Source: CAYWIT01 sp964458415
GTDB lineage: Bacteria > Pseudomonadota > Alphaproteobacteria > Micavibrionales > UBA2020
DNA: 64,000 nucleotides
Assembly (NCBI GenBank): GCA_964458415.1
Contig: CAYWIT010000005.1
Location: 68,357 to 132,356 of the forward strand
Direction: 5' to 3'
Shown: piece by piece, positions 1 through 5,849 of the stretch
Position numbering within the stretch: the stretch's first letter is position 1
Layout: each line of letters begins with the position of its first letter
The notes under the pieces: generated by a model
The model's input: only the letters and a program-made list of their open reading frames with translations
Told to the model about the DNA's origin: nothing
Database searches by the model: none
Translations under genes and position numbers: made by a program

Positions 1-615
1 AATGTCGTGCTTGATCTGTTTGTCGAGGGCCGGAACGTCGTCAATCTCGTAAAACTTGCCGTCCACCTTGACGCGCTGGAAACCTTTTTTACGGAGATCC
101 TGCAATTCCTTGCGGTATTCGCCTTTGCGGCCGCGCACGATAGGCGCCATGAGGTAAAGTTTTGTGCCGTCGCCCATGGCCAGAATCTGGTCCACCATCT
201 GCGAAGCGGTTTGGCTGGTGATCGGTTTGCCGGTGGCGGGCGAATAGGGGATGCCGATCCGGGCCCAGAGCAGGCGCATGTAGTCGTGGATTTCAGTGAC
301 GGTGCCGACCGTCGAGCGCGGATTTCTCGAAGTGGTTTTTTGCTCGATCGAAATGGCGGGGGAAAGCCCTTCGATGCTGTCGACATCGGGTTTCTGCATG
401 AGTTCCAGAAACTGCCGCGCATAGGCCGACAGGCTTTCGACATAGCGGCGCTGGCCTTCGGCATAAATGGTATCAAAAGCGAGCGAGGACTTCCCCGAGC
501 CGGAGAGTCCGGTGATAACGACAAGCCGGTCACGCGGAATTTCAACATCAATTCCCTTGAGATTGTGTTCGCGCGCGCCTTTGACGCGGATGAATTTATT
601 GTAGTCTTCGGCCAC
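1..615 (-). CDS. uvrA: UvrABC excinuclease subunit A, N-terminal part (runs off the window)
   Basis: This is the first 205 codons of UvrA, the ATPase that recognises DNA lesions in nucleotide excision repair. The reading frame runs leftward off the window edge. Visible are the N-terminal Walker A motif GLSGSGKS at residues 36-43 and the adjoining family-typical stretches YAEGQRRYVESLSAYARQF and PDVDSIEGLSPAI. The start is a GTG at 615, chosen because GGAGG lies 5-10 nt upstream and the UvrA homology begins right after it. A LexA-type box lies 19-33 nt upstream, so SOS control is expected. The C-terminal ATPase domain and the zinc modules are outside the window. An open frame on the opposite strand over the same bases is a shadow. 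Confidence 0.96.
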   Translation of the reverse strand, partial: MAEDYNKFIRVKGAREHNLKGIDVEIPRDRLVVITGLSGSGKSSLAFDTIYAEGQRRYVESLSAYARQFLELMQKPDVDSIEGLSPAISIEQKTTSRNPRSTVGTVTEIHDYMRLLWARIGIPYSPATGKPITSQTASQMVDQILAMGDGTKLYLMAPIVRGRKGEYRKELQDLRKKGFQRVKVDGKFYEIDDVPALDKQIKHDI

Positions 616-633
616 GGTTCCTCCATAATACGC

Positions 634-648
634 GAACATTTATAGAAC
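634..648 (-). promoter_or_regulatory. LexA (SOS) box upstream of uvrA
   Basis: Read on the minus strand the bases are GTTC-TATAAAT-GTTC, an exact match to the alphaproteobacterial LexA operator GTTC-N7-GTTC. It lies 19-33 nt before the uvrA GTG start, where it would overlap the promoter. uvrA is a classical SOS gene in this class. LexA binding itself is inferred. Confidence 0.85.
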
Positions 649-668
649 ATCTTTTGCTTTTTGTCAGT

Positions 669-706
669 AAAAAAAGTATGCAGCCAGTTTCGGGCTGGCT
701 GCATAC
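669..706 (-). terminator. Rho-independent terminator for the leftward 865-2019 transcript
   Basis: A perfect 12-bp stem (676-687 with 695-706) encloses a 7-nt loop. On the minus strand it is followed by a run of seven T (669-675). It ends transcription coming leftward from the two unknown genes at 865-2019, about 160 nt after their last stop codon, and insulates uvrA. Confidence 0.85.
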
Positions 707-864
707 ATCTACACATGGTGACAGATTTTTCCAGTCTTCCCGGGGGAGGTGAAGTCCGGAATTTGCAGGGCGCATTCCGCCTCTGTCCGGAGGGATGCAC
801 AGTTCCTATCATGTCATAAAACGGTAAGAGGTCGGTAAATTATACGGCCTGTTTTTCTAAAATT
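707..864 (-). other. Long 3' untranslated stretch with an internal hairpin
   Basis: No convincing coding frame lies between the stop at 865 and the terminator. A small stem CGGAAT/ATTCCG (757-762 with 774-779, 11-nt loop) is present. The segment could be a plain 3' UTR or the body of a small RNA that uses the downstream terminator. It did not match the 6S, 4.5S or tmRNA sequence features I can recall. Confidence 0.35.
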
Positions 865-1440
865 TTAGCGGTCTTTTTTATATTGCAGCGGCTTTAAAGG
901 GGTAAGTTTTTGCCGTGATTTCTGGGGCTTTTGCGGTTTTGCTTCATTTTTTTTCTGGAGCAAAGCGGCAAGTTCGGGCAGACACTCTGGTGCAACGATG
1001 GCCACCCAGTTGCCAAGAAGGGCGGGAGCCGCGTCAAAGCCGCTGATGCTGACGTAACTGTTCATTCTCATTTTGCTGTTGGCGCGGATATCGTAAAGAA
1101 AATAGCTTTGCGAACCTTGAAAGCAGGAAGTGGCGAAACTGATTTTTCGCCATTCGTTGGATGCCAGCGGCTTTTTTCCATCGTCCGTGTGATAAACGAT
1201 CTGGACTTCAAGATCACAACCGGCGGCTTGCGCACGGTAATTCACTTCGCAGGAAAATTTCCAGCCGTTCTTTGCGGGCAGCGCGTTCAGGGCTTCGATG
1301 ACGGGTTGCAGGCTCTGTGCATAAAGCTCTGCCAGGGCAGCACGCTTGGCGGTCTGGCCTTCGGTATCCTGTTGCTTATGCGCCGCCTGCTGTTTTGCGG
1401 CTTTCAGGAAGCTGTCAATATTCTTGTTTGGTTTGCCCAT
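865..1440 (-). CDS. Unknown protein, paralogue of the neighbouring 188-residue protein, with KPLQ tail
   Basis: I do not recognise a named family for this 191-residue, soluble-looking protein. It is clearly related to the gene just upstream (1453-2019). Both start with a short charged segment and an FLxAAK motif, share a central block (PAKNGWKFSCEV versus PEKNGKKFSCTV) and a late block (LGNWVAIVAPECLPELAALL versus LGKWVAQAAPERLSELEKAL), and end in a basic tail with KPLQ (PLKPLQYKKDR here). There is no signal peptide or membrane segment. It follows its paralogue by 12 nt, so the two are co-transcribed and probably arose by tandem duplication. Function is unknown; the shared tail with the divergent vWA protein suggests a common partner. 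Confidence 0.8.
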   Translation of the reverse strand: MGKPNKNIDSFLKAAKQQAAHKQQDTEGQTAKRAALAELYAQSLQPVIEALNALPAKNGWKFSCEVNYRAQAAGCDLEVQIVYHTDDGKKPLASNEWRKISFATSCFQGSQSYFLYDIRANSKMRMNSYVSISGFDAAPALLGNWVAIVAPECLPELAALLQKKNEAKPQKPQKSRQKLTPLKPLQYKKDR

Positions 1441-1452
1441 GACCAGGTTTTC

Positions 1453-2019
1453 CTATTTCTTTGGATTTTGCAGCTGGAGCGGTTTAAAGGCTTTTATCTT
1501 CCGCGGTTCTTCGTTTCCAAGCGCTTTTTCCAGTTCAGACAAACGCTCGGGTGCTGCCTGTGCCACCCATTTGCCTAAGGCGGCCGATATTTCTGCGGCA
1601 CTTTTGACAGGGATCACGGTGGAGTCGCCGAAACGCGCGGAATTATCATAGGATAGGACGGCAAAGGATATGCCCTCAGTGCCGTCGTACATAGCAATAT
1701 TCAGTTTCTTTGTCAGAGAGGAAAATTCTGGTCTCGCGACGTTGGGTGTATAATAAAGTATCCTGATCCGGAGAACGTGCGCATGACTGTTGTCATCACA
1801 ACGGACCGTGCAGGAAAATTTTTTTCCGTTTTTCTCCGGCAGGGCGCAGAGCGCATCTGTAACAGGCCGGATAAACTGACGGTAACATTCCATTTTAGCG
1901 GCGGTGCTCGCGGTGCGTTTTTTTTCTCTTGCCTGCTCTTCAGCGGTTTGCTCTCCCGTCAGCGTGCGTTTTGCGGCGGAAAGAAAATCGGTAAAGCGTA
2001 TTTTCTCATCGTCTGTCAT
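1453..2019 (-). CDS. Unknown protein, first gene of the leftward pair, with KPLQ tail
   Basis: This 188-residue protein is a paralogue of the 865-1440 product and is likewise unrecognised. It begins MTDDEKIRFTDFLSAAK and ends KIKAFKPLQLQNPKK. The middle carries the shared FSCTV and W-x-A-x-A-P-E-x-L-x-E-L signatures. It looks cytosolic and mixed alpha/beta. No strong Shine-Dalgarno precedes the ATG at 2019. A good sigma-70 promoter lies 24-52 nt upstream on the minus strand, facing away from the vWA gene. The pair and the rightward vWA/PurA-like genes share one 149-nt intergenic control region. Confidence 0.8.
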   Translation of the reverse strand: MTDDEKIRFTDFLSAAKRTLTGEQTAEEQAREKKRTASTAAKMECYRQFIRPVTDALCALPEKNGKKFSCTVRCDDNSHAHVLRIRILYYTPNVARPEFSSLTKKLNIAMYDGTEGISFAVLSYDNSARFGDSTVIPVKSAAEISAALGKWVAQAAPERLSELEKALGNEEPRKIKAFKPLQLQNPKK

Positions 2020-2042
2020 GTGAGGCCTTTGGCGTTTTCTGG

Positions 2043-2071
2043 ACAGTACAAAAATATGTATATTATGTCAA
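2043..2071 (-). promoter_or_regulatory. Sigma-70 promoter for the leftward KPLQ-tail genes
   Basis: On the minus strand a consensus -35 TTGACA (2066-2071) is followed by 17 nt and a -10-like TACTGT (2043-2048). It lies 24 nt before the ATG at 2019 and diverges from the rightward promoter that begins 24 nt away. Confidence 0.6.
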
Positions 2072-2094
2072 TAAATATTTCTACAGGCTGCGGG

Positions 2095-2123
2095 TTGACA
2101 TATGCTCAATTAGAGAATATAGA
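2095..2123 (+). promoter_or_regulatory. Sigma-70 promoter for the vWA / PurA-like operon
   Basis: A consensus -35 TTGACA (2095-2100), a 17-nt spacer and a -10-like TATAGA (2118-2123) precede the vWA gene start at 2169. A good ribosome-binding site, AAGGAG (2157-2162), follows. The spacer and -10 lie inside a long palindrome. Confidence 0.65.
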
Positions 2124-2143
2124 TATACTCTACTAGAGCATAT
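2100..2143. promoter_or_regulatory. Operator-like imperfect palindrome over the rightward promoter
   Basis: Two 21-nt arms (2100-2120 and 2123-2143) separated by AG are inverted copies matching at 18 of 21 positions. Each arm also contains its own small palindrome, CTCAATTAGAG (2105-2115) and CTCTACTAGAG (2128-2138), 23 nt apart or about two helical turns. The element covers the -10 region, which suggests a dimeric repressor bound at two sites. No regulator gene is adjacent. Confidence 0.6.
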
Positions 2144-2168
2144 TAATAACAAGCACAAGGAGCATAAA

Positions 2169-3125
2169 ATGGGCAACGCAAGATGGAATCCGAATGACTG
2201 GGACAGTTATGCCAGCAGGAATACGCGCGGCAAATCGATACGCGAGGTCTTTAATCGCAGCAGCCTGAGCAAGGAAATGGATCCAAAGCAGATTACGATG
2301 CGCGAGTCGCGTGATTCGGCGAGCAATCCGCGTTCAACGCCGATTATTCTGGCGCTGGACGTGACTGGCTCCATGGGGATGATCGCGGATAATCTGGTGA
2401 AGGACGGACTGGGCGCTTTGATGCAGCTGATCCTCGATCGCAAACCGGTGAGCGATCCGCATATGATGGTGATGGGCGTGGGGGATGCGGAATGCGATCA
2501 TGCGCCGTTACAGGTTTCCCAGTTCGAGGCGGACATTCGCATCGCCGAACAGCTCAAAGGGCTTTATCTCGAAGGGGGCGGCGGCGGCAACCGGCATGAA
2601 AGCTATACCCTGCCTTGGTACTTCGCGGCCATGAAGACGGATATCGATAGCATCAAACAGGGGCGCAAGGGAATTCTCTTTACCTTTGGCGATGAAGAAT
2701 GCCCGCCGGATTTGCGCGCCGATCAGATCCGCCGGTTTCTCGGCGACAAGATCCAGCATGATCTCAGTACGGCGGATCTGTTGCAGATGGTCTCGCAGAA
2801 ATATGATGTCTTTCATGTCGTCATCGAAGAAGGAAATTATGCCAGGAGCCGCAAGCAGCAGGTTTACGACAGCTGGAACAAGGTTTTGCCGCCGGAACAG
2901 ATTATTGCGGTGAAGGATTACCGGAAACTGCCGGAGATTCTGGTTTCGGTGCTGGAGGTTTACGGCGGGAAAAACCACGCGGATGTCGTTGCCAGCTGGA
3001 ACGCCAATATCGCGCCGACGATCGAGGAAGCGATTAAAAACGTCAAGCAGAAAAAACAGCCGGGGATCAGGCCGTTGAAGCCGCTTCAAATTCCAACGCT
3101 GAAAAAGGGACCGAAGATAGCTTAA
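2169..3125 (+). CDS. von Willebrand factor A-domain protein with KPLQ tail
   Basis: This 318-residue cytosolic protein carries a vWA fold. The MIDAS metal-binding motif reads DVTGSMG at residues 64-70 (D64, T66, S68), preceded by a hydrophobic strand (TPIILAL), and a glycine-rich run lies near residue 140. There is no signal peptide or membrane segment. The C-terminus ends PLKPLQIPTLKKG, the same KPLQ tail as the two divergently transcribed unknown proteins. The next gene, a PurA-like enzyme, starts 1 nt after its stop codon, so the two are translationally linked. vWA proteins usually act as metal-dependent docking factors in multi-protein assemblies. The specific role here is unknown. Confidence 0.85.
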   Translation: MGNARWNPNDWDSYASRNTRGKSIREVFNRSSLSKEMDPKQITMRESRDSASNPRSTPIILALDVTGSMGMIADNLVKDGLGALMQLILDRKPVSDPHMMVMGVGDAECDHAPLQVSQFEADIRIAEQLKGLYLEGGGGGNRHESYTLPWYFAAMKTDIDSIKQGRKGILFTFGDEECPPDLRADQIRRFLGDKIQHDLSTADLLQMVSQKYDVFHVVIEEGNYARSRKQQVYDSWNKVLPPEQIIAVKDYRKLPEILVSVLEVYGGKNHADVVASWNANIAPTIEEAIKNVKQKKQPGIRPLKPLQIPTLKKGPKIA

Positions 3126-3126
3126 A

Positions 3127-4329
3127 ATGAGAACAGCAGAGGTTGTAATCGGCGCGAATTTCGGTGACGAGGGAAAGGGTCTCGTCACCGACTTTCTTGC
3201 AGCAAGAGGCGGCGGCGACACGCTGGTCGTCCGGATGAATGGCGGCGCACAGGCGGGGCATACGGTGGTCACGCCGGAAGGGCAGCGGCATGTGTTCAGT
3301 CATTTCGGCAGCGGCAGTTTTGCAGGAGCGGCCACGTTGCTTAGCCGTTTTTTTGTCTGCAATCCGCTATTGTTTGTAAAAGAGTATGGTGTTCTCGCTG
3401 AAAAATCCGTCCGGCCGGAAGTTTATGCCGATGCACAGGCGGCAGTGACGACGCCTTACGACATGATGATCAACCAGATCGTTGAAGAGTCGCGCGGGAA
3501 CGGGCGGCACGGCAGCTGCGGTGTCGGCTTTGGCGAAACGATCGAGCGGCAGGGCCATGCGGAATACGCCTTGCGCTGTGCCGATTTGCAGGACAGGGCC
3601 GCCGTGGCGAAGAGACTGTGCCTAATCCGCGATGGCTGGGTTCCGCAGCGGCTGGCGGCACTGGGTGTGCAGCAGGTTTCCGAACAATGGCAATCGCGCA
3701 TTTCCGGCACTGGGGCTTTGCAAAAATTTCTGGACGATACGGATTTCTTTTTGCAGGAAACAAAGATTGTCACGGGCGATTTTCTTGCAAAGACGGGGAA
3801 ACAAGTTGTATTTGAGGGGGCGCAGGGCCTGCTGCTCGATCAGGAGCGGGGCTGGTTTCCGCATGTCACGCGTTCCCACACCGGTATCCGCAATGTGCTG
3901 GCGCTGGCGGCCGAGGGAGGGATTGACGGGTTGCGGGTTTTCTATGCGACCCGGGCCTATACGACAAGGCATGGGGCGGGACCGTTGCCGCACGAGCAAG
4001 TGACCCTGCCTTATCCGCGGATAGTTGATCGGACCAATGTCCCGAACCCCTATCAGGGGACGTTGCGTTTTGCGTGGCTGGATGCCAATTTACTGGCCAG
4101 AACAATCCGGCAGGATTTGGCGGATAACACCAGCGGTGCGGTGCGGTTGGAATACGGCCTTGCGGTCACCTGCCTCGACCAGATCGATGGAGAAGCTGTT
4201 TTTGTCGATAATGGAAATTTGCAAAAAGCCGCCCCGGAGGGGCTTCTTGCGGCGCTGAAAGTCCGCACAGGGTCTGCGTTTTTACTCGGCAGTACAGGCC
4301 CGACGCGCACGGCGCTCTTTCCGCAATAA
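3127..4329 (+). CDS. Diverged adenylosuccinate synthetase-like GTPase/ligase
   Basis: The 400-residue protein has the PurA architecture. The P-loop-like GDEGKG at 13-18 keeps the catalytic Asp (D14) and Lys (K17), GHT keeps the catalytic His (H45), and FEGAQGLLLD, RHGAGPLP and the C-terminal STGPTRT motif are present. PurA joins IMP and aspartate using GTP. However, the arginine-rich aspartate/IMP loop (TGRRRRTGW in E. coli) is replaced by NPYQGTLRFAW, the IMP-contact loop is altered (HGSCGVGFGETIER), and the guanine-binding T-K-L-D reads T-C-L-D. It is about 30 residues shorter than housekeeping PurA. It may use another purine nucleotide or amino acid. Coupling to the vWA gene argues for a specialised role; a housekeeping purA outside the window is likely. 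Confidence 0.75.
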   Translation: MRTAEVVIGANFGDEGKGLVTDFLAARGGGDTLVVRMNGGAQAGHTVVTPEGQRHVFSHFGSGSFAGAATLLSRFFVCNPLLFVKEYGVLAEKSVRPEVYADAQAAVTTPYDMMINQIVEESRGNGRHGSCGVGFGETIERQGHAEYALRCADLQDRAAVAKRLCLIRDGWVPQRLAALGVQQVSEQWQSRISGTGALQKFLDDTDFFLQETKIVTGDFLAKTGKQVVFEGAQGLLLDQERGWFPHVTRSHTGIRNVLALAAEGGIDGLRVFYATRAYTTRHGAGPLPHEQVTLPYPRIVDRTNVPNPYQGTLRFAWLDANLLARTIRQDLADNTSGAVRLEYGLAVTCLDQIDGEAVFVDNGNLQKAAPEGLLAALKVRTGSAFLLGSTGPTRTALFPQ

Positions 4330-4381
4330 CCCCCTTCTGTCCGGTTGCCGTTTATGTCACAATGGGGGCAGGAGAGAAGCC

Positions 4382-5197
4382 ATGGACATGAAAATTAGGA
4401 TCGGCATATTGGGCGCGGCGGGCCGCATGGGGCAGATGGTCGCGCGGGAAATTCTCTCCCGTCAGGACGGCGCCTGCGTTTTGGCTGCCGCCGTCGATCA
4501 TGACAAGAGCTGGGCTTTGGGACATGACAGCGGCGAAATGCTGGGGGCCGGCCCCTGCGGCGTAAAAATTTCGGCAGACAAGGAAGGCGCTTTTGCCGCC
4601 TGCGATGTGCTGATCGACTTCACCACGCCGGATGCGACGGAAAGACATGCTGCGCTGGCGCATCTGCACAAAAAAGCGCTGGTGGTCGGCACGACGGGAT
4701 TGTCGATGGTGGAGGAAGCGGCGTTGGAGGCGGCTGCCAAAAATGCGCCTGTGCTGCATTCCGCCAATATGAGCGTCGGCGTCAATCTGCTGCTGTCTCT
4801 GGTCGAGCAGGCGGCGGCGCTGCTGGGGCCGGAATACGATATTGAAATTTTTGAGGCGCACCATCGTTTGAAAACGGATGCGCCTTCCGGCACGGCGCTG
4901 GCGCTGGGGCAGGCGGCCGCCAAGGGGCGCAAAATCAGCCTGAACGAGGCGCTGGTGCCCGCGCGTTTCGGGCAAATCGGCCCGCGCGTTCCGGGGTCGA
5001 TCGGGATTTCGGTCTTTCGTGGCGGTGATGTGGTGGGGGATCATGCCGTCACTTTTGCCGGGACGGGCGAGCGGATCGAACTTTCGCACAAGGCCTCTGA
5101 CCGCAGCCTGTTTGCCAAGGGGGCGCTGCACGCGGCGCTCTGGCTGCATAACAAACCGGCGGGGCTTTATGCCATACGCGATGTGCTGGCGTTATGA
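4382..5197 (+). CDS. dapB: 4-hydroxy-tetrahydrodipicolinate reductase
   Basis: DapB reduces 4-hydroxy-tetrahydrodipicolinate with NAD(P)H in the lysine / meso-diaminopimelate pathway, which supplies peptidoglycan. The 271-residue length is normal. The Rossmann motif GAAGRMG is at residues 11-17 and the catalytic block HHRLKTDAPSGTA at 160-172 contains the conserved His and Lys (H160, K164). GGAGAGAAG precedes the ATG at 4382; a second ATG two codons later is possible. The last 4 nt overlap the next gene (ATGA), so the two are co-translated. The aspartate-family enzyme asd lies 5.6 kb downstream in the same window. Confidence 0.96.
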   Translation: MDMKIRIGILGAAGRMGQMVAREILSRQDGACVLAAAVDHDKSWALGHDSGEMLGAGPCGVKISADKEGAFAACDVLIDFTTPDATERHAALAHLHKKALVVGTTGLSMVEEAALEAAAKNAPVLHSANMSVGVNLLLSLVEQAAALLGPEYDIEIFEAHHRLKTDAPSGTALALGQAAAKGRKISLNEALVPARFGQIGPRVPGSIGISVFRGGDVVGDHAVTFAGTGERIELSHKASDRSLFAKGALHAALWLHNKPAGLYAIRDVLAL

Positions 5198-5742
5198 TGG
5201 ATTTCAAATATCAGACGAACTGGTGTGTGGTGACGGGCGCGCCGTCTTCGGGCAAGACTTCGGTGGTCGAGGAACTGGCGCATCGCGGCCATGCGATACA
5301 GGCAGAAGTGGCGCGGGAATTGATCGAGGAATGCTTGCGCCGCGGCAAGTCGCTCGCTGAAATCCGGGACCAGCCGGATGGCATACGTCTGTTGCAGCGG
5401 CGCATACTGGAATTGAAGCTGGCGCGGGAAATGGCGCTTGATCCGGAAACGCTGGTGTTCATGGATCGCGGCATGCCGGACAGCATCACTTATTTCCGGC
5501 TGGCCGGACTGGACACGCTGGAGGCCGCAGCCTCCAGTCGCTTGTTCCGTTATCGCGCCGTTTTTATCTTTGAACGGCTGCCGATCAAGAAAGACGGCAT
5601 CCGCACGGAAAGCGAGTCCGATGCCGCCAAAATAGATATATTGCTGGAGGAAGATTACCGGAGCTTGGGTTATCACCCGATACGGGTACCGGTACTCCCG
5701 ATTGCCGAAAGGGCGGATTTTATCCTGCAGCATTTGCGTTAA
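5194..5742 (+). CDS. P-loop kinase-like ATPase (NadR/AAA_28-type)
   Basis: This 182-residue protein opens with a Walker A motif GAPSSGKT (15-22) and follows with patterns seen in small ATP-dependent kinases of the NadR C-terminal / AAA_28 group: EVARELIEE near 40-50, FMDRGMPDSI near 90 as the Walker B-like segment, and a C-terminal YRSLGY element. The substrate is unknown. It overlaps dapB by 4 nt but is not a lysine-pathway enzyme; such ATPases recur as passenger genes. No signal peptide is present. Confidence 0.8.
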   Translation: MMDFKYQTNWCVVTGAPSSGKTSVVEELAHRGHAIQAEVARELIEECLRRGKSLAEIRDQPDGIRLLQRRILELKLAREMALDPETLVFMDRGMPDSITYFRLAGLDTLEAAASSRLFRYRAVFIFERLPIKKDGIRTESESDAAKIDILLEEDYRSLGYHPIRVPVLPIAERADFILQHLR

Positions 5743-5786
5743 TCAGTTTTTTCGCGCTTTTTATGGAGAATGGGGCGCGGAGGCTG

Positions 5787-5814
5787 TGGACACGCGCCCT
5801 ATCCTTGCTATTCT
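5787..5814 (+). promoter_or_regulatory. Possible sigma-70 promoter of acs
   Basis: TGGACA (5787-5792), 16 nt, then TATTCT (5809-5814), followed about 35 nt later by the acs start with AAGGAG. The -35 overlaps a GGGCGCG/CGCGCCC inverted repeat (7-bp arms, 13-nt loop) that could be an operator or a weak transcriptional stop for the preceding gene. Confidence 0.35.
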
Positions 5815-5849
5815 AAAAACCTTAATTTTTTTGTCGCAAGGAGTCTGCC

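Noticed and set aside
7..645. 212-residue plus-strand open frame at the left edge
   Set aside because: Antisense to the clear UvrA N-terminus.
5774..5800. GGGCGCG/CGCGCCC hairpin as a terminator before acs
   Set aside because: There is no T-tract after the stem in either direction; listed only as a possible operator with the acs promoter.
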